Of a stretch of 64,000 nucleotides of DNA, positions 36,522 through 45,286 are shown piece by piece (positions within the stretch are counted from its first letter, which is position 1; each line of letters starts with the position of its first letter). The notes under the pieces are model-generated. The model was given only the letters and a program-made list of their open reading frames with translations. It searched no databases and was not told the origin of the DNA. Made by a program: the position numbers and the translations under genes. The DNA is from Fidelibacterota bacterium UBA6531 (GTDB lineage Bacteria; Fidelibacterota; Marinisomatia; Marinisomatales; TCS55), in NCBI GenBank assembly GCA_002436185.1, contig DJKX01000049.1, forward strand, positions 28,734 to 92,733, in the 5' to 3' direction.

Positions 36522-36533
36522 CAAAAAAATATT

Positions 36534-37481
36534 ATGAGTAAAGATACCTTAAAATTATTTACCGGTCGAAGCAATCCCCGCCTTGGGGAGCAAATTGCGG
36601 AATACCTGAGTGTTCCATTAGGTCAATTATCCATTAAGGATTTTGCCGATGGAGAGATTTGGATCAAGTTTGAGGAAAATATCCGAAACAAGGATGTGTT
36701 TGTTATTCAGAGCACTAATGGTCCGGCAAAGAATATTCTGGAACTTGTCCTTATTTTAGATGCGGCTGTCCGGGCTTCAGCTAAAAGTGTTACAGCCGTG
36801 ATACCCTATTTTGGATATGCTAGGCAGGATAGGAAAGATACGCCACGAGTACCTATTTCTGCACGAGTTATGGTAGACATGTTTACAGCAGCCGGCACGG
36901 ATCGAATTGTCACAATGGATTTGCACTCAACCCAGATCCAGGGGTTTGCGAATATTCCGTTTGATCATCTTTATAGCCGTATGGTCTTGATGGATAAGAT
37001 CAAAGCATTGGGTTTGGATCCTGAAAATTCCGTTGTTCTTTCTCCTGATGTAGGTTCAGCTCGTATGAGTCAAGCTTATGCAAAACGGCTGGGCATGCAT
37101 TTTGCTTTAATTGATAAACGGCGTTATGCACCGAACCAAGCAAAAGTCATGCATTTAATTGGTGAACTTAAAGGGAAAGATGTATTAATTATTGATGATA
37201 TGATTGATACAGCAGGGACGACAGTAAATGCTGCTGATGCTGCCCAGGAAAATGGTGCAAATTCAGTTACAGCTGTTGCAACACACGCTCTTTTATCAGG
37301 ATCGGCAATAGACAGGATAAAATCTTCAGCAATCAGTCAGTTGATTGTAACAGATACAGTCAAGATACCAGAAGAAAAATTATTTAATAAAATGAAAATA
37401 GTAACAGTTTCCAACATTTTTGCTGAAGCGATTAATCGTATTCATGAAGGTGAATCTGTGAGCTCACTGTTCGAATTTTAA
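36534..37481 (+). CDS. prs: Ribose-phosphate pyrophosphokinase
   Basis: A 315-residue class I PRPP synthetase, making PRPP for nucleotides, His and Trp. Signs: FTGRSNPRLGEQIAEYL, the FADGEIWIKFEENIR loop, YARQDRKDTPRVPISARVM (the ATP-binding flexible loop) and the PRPP loop VLIIDDMIDTAGTTVNAA. I use ATG 36534 (MSKDTLKLF); the upstream in-frame codons run through the tRNA and are not protein. It is 12 bases from the rplY start. Confidence 0.97.
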   Translation: MSKDTLKLFTGRSNPRLGEQIAEYLSVPLGQLSIKDFADGEIWIKFEENIRNKDVFVIQSTNGPAKNILELVLILDAAVRASAKSVTAVIPYFGYARQDRKDTPRVPISARVMVDMFTAAGTDRIVTMDLHSTQIQGFANIPFDHLYSRMVLMDKIKALGLDPENSVVLSPDVGSARMSQAYAKRLGMHFALIDKRRYAPNQAKVMHLIGELKGKDVLIIDDMIDTAGTTVNAADAAQENGANSVTAVATHALLSGSAIDRIKSSAISQLIVTDTVKIPEEKLFNKMKIVTVSNIFAEAINRIHEGESVSSLFEF

Positions 37482-37493
37482 GCGGAGAAAACA

Positions 37494-38192
37494 ATGGCAG
37501 ATTATTATCAGTTAGCTGTAGAAAAAAGGGAACAGACCGGAATAAGCGCTACAAAATCATTACGCAAAAACGGCAAAATTCCAGCAAACTATTATTACAA
37601 GGGAGAAGCCAACATCAATTTGATTCTTGATTCCAAAGAACTCTTTCATGCCCTGAATTCAGGAAACCGAGTATTTGAGGTAGAATTTGACGGCAACACC
37701 CAATATGTAATGATTAAAGAAATGCAGTATCATCCGGTAACAGAAAACGTTTTACACGTGGACCTTATGCGCGTTCGTAGAGATGTGAAAATGACAATTT
37801 CTGTACCTATTCACTTAGAAGGAGAGGCTGTCGGCGTTAATGAAGGCGGTGTCCTTTCTCAAATCCTTACAAGTGTCGAAGTTGAATGTTTGCCAACGGA
37901 CGTCCCGGAATTTATTTCTGTCGATGTGACTGAATTGGGAATGAATAGCAGTCTGACAATTGCGGATATTGTTGTAACAGGTGAATTCACAATTTTGGCG
38001 GATGAAGATCAAGCCATTGCTGCTATAGCACCTCCAAAAGAAGAGGAAGAACCTGTTGTTGAAGAACTCGAAGAAGGTGAAGAGGGTGAAGAAGGAGAGG
38101 AAGGTGAAGAAGGAGCTGAAGGAGAAACAGCGGCAGAAGGTGGTGAAGAAAAAGCTGAAGGTAAAGATGCTGCTGAAGACGGCTCTAAATAA
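37494..38192 (+). CDS. rplY: 50S ribosomal protein L25/general stress protein Ctc, with acidic tail
   Basis: A 232-residue L25 of the long CTC type. The N-terminal 5S-rRNA-binding domain holds SLRKNGKIPANYYYKGE and VMIKEMQYHPVTENVLHVDL, and the C-terminal TL5-like domain holds HLEGEAVGVNEGGVLSQIL. From about residue 185 a Glu/Gly-rich tail (EEGEEGEEGEEGEEGAEGE) ends the protein. The order prs-rplY-pth is a common bacterial arrangement. The tail codons are GAAGAGGGT-like repeats that could vary in copy number. Confidence 0.95.
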   Translation: MADYYQLAVEKREQTGISATKSLRKNGKIPANYYYKGEANINLILDSKELFHALNSGNRVFEVEFDGNTQYVMIKEMQYHPVTENVLHVDLMRVRRDVKMTISVPIHLEGEAVGVNEGGVLSQILTSVEVECLPTDVPEFISVDVTELGMNSSLTIADIVVTGEFTILADEDQAIAAIAPPKEEEEPVVEELEEGEEGEEGEEGEEGAEGETAAEGGEEKAEGKDAAEDGSK

Positions 38193-38194
38193 TT

Positions 38195-38746
38195 ATGAAA
38201 GCATTTATAGGCTTGGGGAATCCCGGGTCGGAATATGCCAACACCAAACACAATGCCGGATTTTGGGTTGTGGACGAATTGGCCAGACGCTGGTCCGTCG
38301 CGTTTCAACCGGGAAAAGGATCGTTTGTGTACGCTGAAGTACCTGAAAAGGATTCCCTTTTGGTTAAACCCACATCGGGTATGAATACCAGCGGCGTTGC
38401 TGTAAAAATGGTCATTCAGAATTGGAATATTGATCTGGCTGATTTACATATTGTGTTGGATGATGTGGATTTACCGCTGGGTTCCATGCGGCTCAGACCT
38501 AAAGGCGGTGATGGCTGTCATCGTGGAATGGAATCTGTTATCTATCATCTAGGACATACGGGTTTCCCGAGATTACGTTTTGGTGTAGCAGCTTCTGACC
38601 ACAAACGGCCAGCAGAAAAATATGTACTTAAACCATTTAAGAAAAATGATCAGCCGGAAGCTGACGACATGGTCCAGAATGTAGCCGATGCAGTTGCATC
38701 CGTTTTGAATCATGGATTGCAAAAAACGATGAATGATTTTAACTAA
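38195..38746 (+). CDS. pth: Peptidyl-tRNA hydrolase
   Basis: A 183-residue Pth, freeing stalled peptidyl-tRNAs. The N-terminal GLGNPGSEYANTKHNAGFWVVD (first 20 residues 6-25) carries the catalytic His (KHNAG), and PTSGMNTSGVAV and VLDDVDLPLGSMRLRPKGG are diagnostic loops. Family consensus has Tyr/Met-Asn-Ser at TSGMNTSG, matched here with Thr. Start ATG 38195 is 2 bases after the rplY stop. Ends 20 bases before hppA. Confidence 0.96.
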   Translation: MKAFIGLGNPGSEYANTKHNAGFWVVDELARRWSVAFQPGKGSFVYAEVPEKDSLLVKPTSGMNTSGVAVKMVIQNWNIDLADLHIVLDDVDLPLGSMRLRPKGGDGCHRGMESVIYHLGHTGFPRLRFGVAASDHKRPAEKYVLKPFKKNDQPEADDMVQNVADAVASVLNHGLQKTMNDFN

Positions 38747-38766
38747 TGAAAAAGGAAAAAACTTAA

Positions 38767-40908
38767 ATGAATAATTTATTATTAGTTGTTGGCGCCGGTG
38801 TATTGGCCATGCTGTTTTCGTTTTGGAAAACAACATGGATCAATAAGCAGGATGAGGGAACAGGCAGAATGAAACAAATTGGATCTAGTATTGCTGAAGG
38901 CGCCATGGCGTTTCTAAAAGCAGAATATCGTATTTTAACTATTTTTGTAATAGTTGTTGCTCTTTTGCTCGGGTTTGCAAATTCCGGTCGCGATGATTCA
39001 AGTGCTTTGATAGCAATGTCATTCATTGTTGGTGCAACGGCTTCAGGACTGGCGGGATTTTTAGGAATGAAAGTTGCCACAAAAGCAAACAACCGTACTA
39101 CAAACGCCGCACGTAACAGTTTAGCCTCTGCATTAAATGTTGCATTTACCGGGGGAACGGTTATGGGTTTAAGCGTTGTCGGATTGGGCGTTCTTGGTCT
39201 TGTCGGATTGTTTATTTTCTATACAAATCATTTTGGTACCGATGCAATTTCAATGCGAACGGTATTGAATGTGATATCCGGATTTTCTTTAGGAGCCTCT
39301 TCTATCGCTTTGTTTGCTCGTGTTGGTGGCGGTATTTATACAAAAGCTGCAGATGTGGGTGCTGACCTTGTAGGAAAAGTAGAAGCTGGAATTCCCGAAG
39401 ATCACCCGTTGAATCCAGCTACTATTGCAGATAATGTGGGCGATAATGTGGGCGATGTCGCCGGAATGGGCGCTGACCTTTTTGAATCTTATGTGGGTTC
39501 GATTGTGGGCTCAATGGTTTTAGGGGCGAGCATTTTAGCTGCAGGTGTCTTCGATTTAAATTTTGTGATTTTACCCCTTTTCGTTGCTGCAGCCGGGATT
39601 CTTGTTTCCATCATGGGAACATTCATGGTTTCAGTTAAAGAAGGCGGCGATCCGCAAAAAGCTCTAAACCGTGGAGAATTTGGAAGTTCTGCAATTATGG
39701 TTGGTGTTATCTATTTTTTGATACAATCATTTCTCCCAGATACATTTATACAGGGAGGAACAGAATTCACAGCAACAGGCGTATTTTGGGCAACAGTTAT
39801 CGGACTTGTTGCCGGATTAGGAATTGGACTCATTACTGAACATTATACTGGAACGGGGACGGCACCGGTTTTATCTATTGCGAAGCAATCCGTAACAGGA
39901 CCGGCTACAAATCTAATTGCCGGTCTTGGTGTTGGAATGCAATCAACAGCAATCCCAATTTTAATTTTAGCATCCGGCATTATGGGCGCACATTATTTTG
40001 CAGGCCTTTATGGTATTGCCATGGCAGCTTTAGGTATGCTGGCCAACACCGGAATTCAGTTGGCTGTTGATGCCTATGGCCCCATTTCTGATAATGCCGG
40101 CGGTATTGCAGAAATGGCTGAATTACCAGAAGAAGTACGCGAGCGGACAGATAAATTAGATGCTGTTGGAAATACAACTGCAGCGATTGGAAAAGGATTT
40201 GCAATTGGCTCTGCCGCATTAACAGCATTAGCACTATTTGCCGCATTTATGGTTCAAACCGGAATTAAGAGTATTGATATTTCCAATCCAAGAGTGATGG
40301 CCGGTTTATTTGTTGGCGGTATGCTACCATTCCTTTTTTCTTCAATGGCAATGGGAGCTGTTGGCCGAGCAGCAATGGCTATGATAGAAGAAGTCCGTCG
40401 TCAGTTTAGAGATATTCCTGAATTAAAAGCGGCACTGGATATAATGAAAAGCAGTGACGAAACAACTTGGTCAGATGAAGATAAAGCTACCTATGAATTG
40501 GGATTAACAAAAGCGGAACATGGTCGCTGTGTTGAAATTTCTACACAGTCAGCCATTAAAGAAATGGTCATGCCCGGGATTTTAGCAATTATTTCTCCCG
40601 TCTTGGTTGGATTTACATTTGGACCGGAAACACTGGGGGGATTGCTTGCAGGTGTTACTGTAACTGGTGTGCTCATGGCAATTTTTCAATCCAATGCTGG
40701 TGGTGCTTGGGATAATGCCAAAAAGATGATCGAAGTCGGAGTGAATGTGAATGGCGAAATGCTCAAAAAAGGCTCAGAAGCTCATAAAGCTGCAATTGTT
40801 GGAGATACAGTTGGTGATCCGTTTAAGGATACATCGGGTCCATCACTAAATATTTTAATTAAGTTAATGTCAGTGGTGTCTTTGGTTATAGCACCATTAT
40901 TAGTATAA
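38767..40908 (+). CDS. hppA: Membrane-bound ion-translocating pyrophosphatase (K+-dependent type)
   Basis: A 713-residue M-PPase with about sixteen membrane helices. Diagnostic substrate-site motifs: ADVGADLVGKVEAGIPEDHP, NPATIADNVGDNVGDVAGMG, and the C-terminal GDTVGDPFKDTSGPSLNIL. The determinant GNTTAAIGKG has Ala where K+-independent enzymes have Lys, so it should be K+-dependent; whether H+ or Na+ is pumped cannot be settled by eye. It makes ion-motive force from pyrophosphate. No ATP synthase gene is nearby. Confidence 0.96.
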   Translation: MNNLLLVVGAGVLAMLFSFWKTTWINKQDEGTGRMKQIGSSIAEGAMAFLKAEYRILTIFVIVVALLLGFANSGRDDSSALIAMSFIVGATASGLAGFLGMKVATKANNRTTNAARNSLASALNVAFTGGTVMGLSVVGLGVLGLVGLFIFYTNHFGTDAISMRTVLNVISGFSLGASSIALFARVGGGIYTKAADVGADLVGKVEAGIPEDHPLNPATIADNVGDNVGDVAGMGADLFESYVGSIVGSMVLGASILAAGVFDLNFVILPLFVAAAGILVSIMGTFMVSVKEGGDPQKALNRGEFGSSAIMVGVIYFLIQSFLPDTFIQGGTEFTATGVFWATVIGLVAGLGIGLITEHYTGTGTAPVLSIAKQSVTGPATNLIAGLGVGMQSTAIPILILASGIMGAHYFAGLYGIAMAALGMLANTGIQLAVDAYGPISDNAGGIAEMAELPEEVRERTDKLDAVGNTTAAIGKGFAIGSAALTALALFAAFMVQTGIKSIDISNPRVMAGLFVGGMLPFLFSSMAMGAVGRAAMAMIEEVRRQFRDIPELKAALDIMKSSDETTWSDEDKATYELGLTKAEHGRCVEISTQSAIKEMVMPGILAIISPVLVGFTFGPETLGGLLAGVTVTGVLMAIFQSNAGGAWDNAKKMIEVGVNVNGEMLKKGSEAHKAAIVGDTVGDPFKDTSGPSLNILIKLMSVVSLVIAPLLV

Positions 40909-40932
40909 AAGGAATTTGAGGAGAATTTATCT

Positions 40933-41331
40933 ATGCGATATTATGAAACACTCTACATTTTGAACCCTGATTTTGAACAGGAGAGAACAGATAGCATTTT
41001 AAATGATATTGGTGAACACGTAAACAAATTTAGCGAAGTTATTTACCATAATGAATGGGGTAAAAAAAGGCTGGCTTACCCTATTAACAATCATAAATAT
41101 GGAACATACGTCCTTTTGCATTTTGAAACAGAAAACACTGCGGAATTAGACGATTTTGAAAGTTTTATGAAATTGAACAACTCTGTATTGCGTTACCAAA
41201 ATGTACGTCTTGATTCAAAGCCGGAAATTGTAGAGGATGAAACAAAAGCACAAGAGCCGGAAGAAAAAGAAGAGAAAGACGAAAAAGAAGAAGTAAAACT
41301 TGAAACGGTTGAAGAAGAAACTTCAGCATAA
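40933..41331 (+). CDS. rpsF: 30S ribosomal protein S6 with extended acidic tail
   Basis: A 132-residue S6. The core YYETLYILNPDFEQERTDSI, GKKRLAYPINNHKYGTYVLLH and LRYQNVRLD is the family fold. Bacterial S6 is often about 95-110 residues; here a Glu/Lys-rich tail of roughly 30 residues follows (residues 100-132). A GAGGAGAA site precedes ATG 40933. It heads rpsF-rpsR-rplI. The usual ssb gene between rpsF and rpsR is absent. Confidence 0.96.
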   Translation: MRYYETLYILNPDFEQERTDSILNDIGEHVNKFSEVIYHNEWGKKRLAYPINNHKYGTYVLLHFETENTAELDDFESFMKLNNSVLRYQNVRLDSKPEIVEDETKAQEPEEKEEKDEKEEVKLETVEEETSA

Positions 41332-41349
41332 TAAAGAAAAGAGGAAATT

Positions 41350-41577
41350 ATGGCATTTGTAAGTCGTAAAAAGTTTTGTTATTTCAAAGAAAACAATATT
41401 AAAGAAATTGACTATAAAGATGTAAAACTCTTGCGCCGCTTTGTAACGGAACAGGGCAAAATCATGCCTCGGAGAGTTACTGGCACCAGTGCAAAAATGC
41501 ATAGGAAATTGATACGAGCTATCAAAAGAGCACGAAACATTGCTTTAATGCCTTATACAAGCTTAGGCGACAATTAA
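41350..41577 (+). CDS. rpsR: 30S ribosomal protein S18
   Basis: A 75-residue S18, normal length. It starts MAFVSRKKFCYFKENNIKEIDY and includes LLRRFVTEQGKIMPRRVTGT and the final HRKLIRAIKRARNIALMPYT, the rRNA-binding S18 core. It binds S6 in the 30S platform. It lies 18 bases after rpsF, with a AGAGGAAAT site before the ATG, and 29 bases before rplI. Confidence 0.97.
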   Translation: MAFVSRKKFCYFKENNIKEIDYKDVKLLRRFVTEQGKIMPRRVTGTSAKMHRKLIRAIKRARNIALMPYTSLGDN

Positions 41578-41606
41578 TCATTATATTAACCAAAAGGACT
41601 TAAACC

Positions 41607-42050
41607 ATGGATATAATATTACTTAAGGATGTAGATACATTAGGTACTGCCGGTGATATTGTTAACGTAAAACCGGGTTTCGCCCGAAATTTTCTGTTTC
41701 CCAGACGGTTGGCATTGCGAGCGTCTAAACGCAATCTGGCCATTGCAGATGAACGTAAACGTAACTCTGAAAAACGTCTCAAACATGATGCAAAAATAAA
41801 TCATGAACTTGCAGATCAATTAAAAGATCTGGAAATGACATTTGAGGTGCAGGTAGGAGAAGAAGAAAAAATGTTTGGAGCTGTAACAACCAATGATATT
41901 CATAAAAAACTGGAAGAAAAAGGTGTTGTTCTTGAGCGTCACCGCATCGAGTTGCAGGAATCCATCAAATCACTTGGTATTTATCATGTACCGGTATGCG
42001 TGTCTGAAGATTTAAAACCTGAACTAAAAGTGTATGTTATAAAAGCGTAA
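41607..42050 (+). CDS. rplI: 50S ribosomal protein L9
   Basis: A 147-residue L9 with the N-terminal rRNA-binding domain (MDIILLKDVDTLGTAGDIV and VKPGFARNFLFPRRLALRAS), a charged connecting helix (about 45-75) and the C-terminal domain with KMFGAVTTNDIHKKLEEKG. Length is normal. It is last in the rpsF-rpsR-rplI group and is followed by a hairpin terminator. Confidence 0.97.
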   Translation: MDIILLKDVDTLGTAGDIVNVKPGFARNFLFPRRLALRASKRNLAIADERKRNSEKRLKHDAKINHELADQLKDLEMTFEVQVGEEEKMFGAVTTNDIHKKLEEKGVVLERHRIELQESIKSLGIYHVPVCVSEDLKPELKVYVIKA

Positions 42051-42077
42051 CACTTAAATTCTAAAAAGCTCTTATAT

Positions 42078-42108
42078 AACCCTCGCTTATTGCGGGGGTT
42101 ATTAATTT
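42078..42108 (+). terminator. Hairpin terminator after rplI
   Basis: AACCCTCGC (42078-42086) and GCGGGGGTT (42092-42100) pair over nine positions (one G-T pair) around TTATT, 28 bases after the rplI stop. The tail is AT-rich (ATTAATTT) rather than a pure T run. It would separate the ribosomal operon from priA. Confidence 0.65.
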
Positions 42109-42152
42109 ATATAAAGAATTCTTGCCGGAAGGTTTTACTGCATTTACCTTCA

Positions 42153-44387
42153 ATGATCATGTTTGCAGAAGTTGCTTTCCCAATCTCTAGTTATTGCCAA
42201 TTTACTTACAAAATTCCAAAAGAATTTATTGACTCTCTTCAAGTTGGAACGCGTGTAAAAGCCCCCTTGGGTAATCGTATGGTTACGGGCATAGTTGTTA
42301 ATAAATCTGCAAAATCAGATTTTAAAGGTAAACATAAACAGATCAAAGAATTAGTTGACCACCAACCGGTAATGGATAAAAAACTATGGAAATTGGTAAC
42401 ATGGATGAGCAAATATTATTTCACCCCGATTGGACAAGTAGTAAAAACAGTTTTACCATCAAACTTATCAGCTAAGTATACACCTCCAACAACAAGTATC
42501 ATTTCATTTAAAACATGGGGTGATGATTACAAACAATTTCAAAAAAAATCTCCCGCACAAGCAAAAGTATTAAAACATTTATCTACTCAAAAAGGAGCTA
42601 TTCCCATATCCTCACTCAAGAATTTAGTGAGCAATCCCAGCGCAATTAGCAAAACATTATTTGAAAAAGATCTAGTTGATTTGGATGAAGTAACGAATCT
42701 GCCCGATATAACCGGATTTACTTTTTCAAAAATCCATAAAGAAATCAAATTCACAGATGAACAACAACTGGCGATAGATGATTTAAGCACAAAATTGAAT
42801 TCAGGAAAATTCAGTCCAACATTACTCCACGGCGTTACAGGAAGCGGAAAAACAGAGATATATATTGAACTTGTACGTCAAGCCTTGGAGCAGAACAAAT
42901 CAGCAATATTGCTGTTACCGGAAATATCATTAACGCCTCAAATCGCCGGAAGATTCCGGGCTGTATTTGACGAACAGGTTGCGTTATGGCATTCAAAACT
43001 ATCCCATGCAGCACGAGCCTGGACTTGGAAAAAGATTTGTTCAGGAGAATTTAATGTTGTGATTGGTGCTCGCAGTGCTATCTTTGCTCCAATAAAAAAT
43101 ATTGGCGTAATTATAATTGACGAAGAACAGGAAAATTCATTTAAACAGGATTCTCCCGAGCCAAGATATCATGCTCGAGACATCGCTTTGATGCGTGGCA
43201 AACTGCACAAGGCAGTTGTGCTTATGTCCAGCGCCACTCCAAGTTTGGATAGCTATTATAATTATGTCCAGGGGAAATATGATTATATACAATTAAACGA
43301 TAGGTTCGGCGGTGCTCCTTATCCACAAGTTTATGTTGTGGACATGATCAAAGAACAGGAAGAGACGGGTAAATTTCAGCAAGTTATTTCCAGCATGCTC
43401 CAGCAAAAAATGGAGCGAAAATTTGCCAAAGGTGAACAAGTTATATTATTGCAAAATCGACGGGGATTTGCACCGATAATGCGTTGCGGTGATTGCGGAC
43501 ATGTGGAAACATGTGTTCAATGTGAAATTGCATTAACATACCATAGTTATAAGCGTATGCTTAAATGCCATTTTTGTGGTTTTGAAACCGGAGATATAAC
43601 AACAGCCTGTCAGAAGTGTAGTAGTATAAATATAAAACTTCTTGGAGTTGGCACACAAAAGGTAGAAGATATTATTGCTGATATTTTCTCAAACATTAAA
43701 GTGGCAAGAATTGATTATGACACCACCCGTAAAATCACTTCTATGACAAACGTTTTGGAACAGTTTTCTGCTGGTAAAATTGATGTGTTGATTGGAACTC
43801 AAATGATTGCCAAAGGATTAGATTTTGACAATGCAACACTTGTGGGAATTGTAAATGGCGATACCGGCCTTTTTTTACCTGACTTTCGTTCCGGAGAAAA
43901 AGTGTTTCAACTTATTTATCAAGCTGCAGGCCGATCTGGAAGACGGAAGTCCGGGGAAGTAGTAATTCAAACATATAACCCTGATAATCCTGTATTAAAA
44001 CATGCAGCCAAACTAGATCAAAAAACGTATTACAATATTGCCTTGAGTGAACGTCGAGAATTGCAATACGCTCCCTTTTCCTGGATGATACGCATTGAGA
44101 TAGAAGGAGCAAAAAAAGAACATGTAAATACGACCGCAGAAATAATATGCAGCAAATTGCGGCCATCTCCAAAAGGTATAATTATATTAGGACCTGCAAA
44201 TTGTTATCGGGAACGATTACGCAGTAAATATCGTATGCATATCATTCTTAAATCAAATAAAACATATGATATCAATGGTAATAAGATGCATAAATATTTA
44301 CAAAAACGTATATCTGCAAAATTATTCGATAAAATTCCTTCAGGCGTAAAAGCATTTATTGATGTAAACCCAGTGTCTGTTTTATGA
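42153..44387 (+). CDS. priA: Primosomal protein N' (replication restart helicase PriA)
   Basis: About 744 residues. The N-terminal DNA-binding domain starts MFAEVAFPISSYCQFTYKIP; the helicase core has Walker A GVTGSGKTEIY and Walker B IIIDEEQENSFKQ (DEEQ where PriA usually has DEEH). Zinc ligands follow as four CxxC pairs (CGDCGHVETCVQCE, CHFCG, CQKC), then QMIAKGLDFDNATLVG and QAAGRSGRR. I place the start at ATG 42153 (or 42159), since the longer frame would begin inside the rplI terminator. It overlaps the next gene by 4 bases (ATGA). Confidence 0.93.
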   Translation: MIMFAEVAFPISSYCQFTYKIPKEFIDSLQVGTRVKAPLGNRMVTGIVVNKSAKSDFKGKHKQIKELVDHQPVMDKKLWKLVTWMSKYYFTPIGQVVKTVLPSNLSAKYTPPTTSIISFKTWGDDYKQFQKKSPAQAKVLKHLSTQKGAIPISSLKNLVSNPSAISKTLFEKDLVDLDEVTNLPDITGFTFSKIHKEIKFTDEQQLAIDDLSTKLNSGKFSPTLLHGVTGSGKTEIYIELVRQALEQNKSAILLLPEISLTPQIAGRFRAVFDEQVALWHSKLSHAARAWTWKKICSGEFNVVIGARSAIFAPIKNIGVIIIDEEQENSFKQDSPEPRYHARDIALMRGKLHKAVVLMSSATPSLDSYYNYVQGKYDYIQLNDRFGGAPYPQVYVVDMIKEQEETGKFQQVISSMLQQKMERKFAKGEQVILLQNRRGFAPIMRCGDCGHVETCVQCEIALTYHSYKRMLKCHFCGFETGDITTACQKCSSINIKLLGVGTQKVEDIIADIFSNIKVARIDYDTTRKITSMTNVLEQFSAGKIDVLIGTQMIAKGLDFDNATLVGIVNGDTGLFLPDFRSGEKVFQLIYQAAGRSGRRKSGEVVIQTYNPDNPVLKHAAKLDQKTYYNIALSERRELQYAPFSWMIRIEIEGAKKEHVNTTAEIICSKLRPSPKGIIILGPANCYRERLRSKYRMHIILKSNKTYDINGNKMHKYLQKRISAKLFDKIPSGVKAFIDVNPVSVL

Positions 44388-45283
44388 GAAGTATAGTTTA
44401 TAGTTTTTTATTTAATATATTATTTGCGGGAGTCACATTCCCGGGGCTTGAAAATTGGTACCATCCCCACCGCATGGCACTCACAGGCGCTGGAGGCGCT
44501 ATTCAAAATATAACAGCAGATGTGGTCAACCCGGCAGCTTTATGGATGCTACCAAGACAATTTGAAGCAAGTTTTATTTCCTATCCTGCAGATATTACAG
44601 CACAATCAGTTCATTTATCTTTACCTGGGAAAGAGTCTGTAACTGTGTATGGTTTACGCCATTTAAACTATGGTTTGTTTTCAGGCCGAGATGAATTAAA
44701 TCAGGAGACTGAAAATTACTCCGCAGCTGATACATGGTTGAACTGGGCAGCAGCAGGACATTCTTCACGGTGGCCATTAGTATGGGGCATTAGTGCGGGT
44801 ATTTTTATTAGTACTATCGAGGCAAAGCAAGCAGCACTGTTTACGTTTTCAGCCGGTGCTATTGTGGATTTAAAAAAATTGAATTCTAAACTAGGTGTTA
44901 GTTTAATTAATTTAGGATCCGTCATAAAAAACTATTCTGAAAAGGAGGAAGAACTGCCAACAGCTGTTGTAATCTCGATAACAAAAAAACTTGCCTATTT
45001 ACCATTGACCTTTTCACTGGATGCATATAATAGATTCAGCTTAAAAATGCCTGAAATACGTTTGGGTGGTGTATTTGCACTTCCTTATCAGCTACAACTA
45101 AAGTTGGGTACAAGTACAAATCGATTACAGCAATCAACGAGTCAAAGCCTTTCCAGAGACTTTTTTGCTGATTCAGGTTTTGGTGTGGCGTGGATATATG
45201 AAAATTATAATTTTGAAACAGGGGTGTATTCCTATGGTCCCGGAGGCTGGATTTCCGGACTGGCAGTAGGTATTAAGTTTTGA
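44384..45283 (+). CDS. PorV/PorQ-like outer-membrane protein (UPF0164-type)
   Basis: A 299-residue protein with a signal peptide (about residues 1-16). The motif TADVVNPAALWMLP (NPAAL near residue 45) and a final GGWISGLAVGIKF are typical of PorV/PorQ and UPF0164 barrels, which act in type IX secretion and surface attachment in Bacteroidota. The body is a set of amphipathic strands. It overlaps priA by 4 bases, an unexpected partner, and precedes the M1 peptidase gene by 3 bases. A role in export of sorting-tail proteins is inference. Confidence 0.7.
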   Translation: MRSIVYSFLFNILFAGVTFPGLENWYHPHRMALTGAGGAIQNITADVVNPAALWMLPRQFEASFISYPADITAQSVHLSLPGKESVTVYGLRHLNYGLFSGRDELNQETENYSAADTWLNWAAAGHSSRWPLVWGISAGIFISTIEAKQAALFTFSAGAIVDLKKLNSKLGVSLINLGSVIKNYSEKEEELPTAVVISITKKLAYLPLTFSLDAYNRFSLKMPEIRLGGVFALPYQLQLKLGTSTNRLQQSTSQSLSRDFFADSGFGVAWIYENYNFETGVYSYGPGGWISGLAVGIKF

Positions 45284-45286
45284 TGC

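Noticed and set aside
36450..36533. N-terminal extension of prs by 28 codons
   Set aside because: The extra codons run through a perfect tRNA-Gln cloverleaf and do not resemble PRPP synthetase, whose normal start is ATG 36534.
38050..38190. GAAGAAGGT-like repeats as a possible tandem-repeat or CRISPR element
   Set aside because: They are codons of the Glu/Gly-rich L25 tail, with no spacers or regular repeat unit.
42090..42152. Longer start for priA
   Set aside because: It begins with a TTG inside the rplI terminator hairpin, and the residues before MFAEVAF have no family match.
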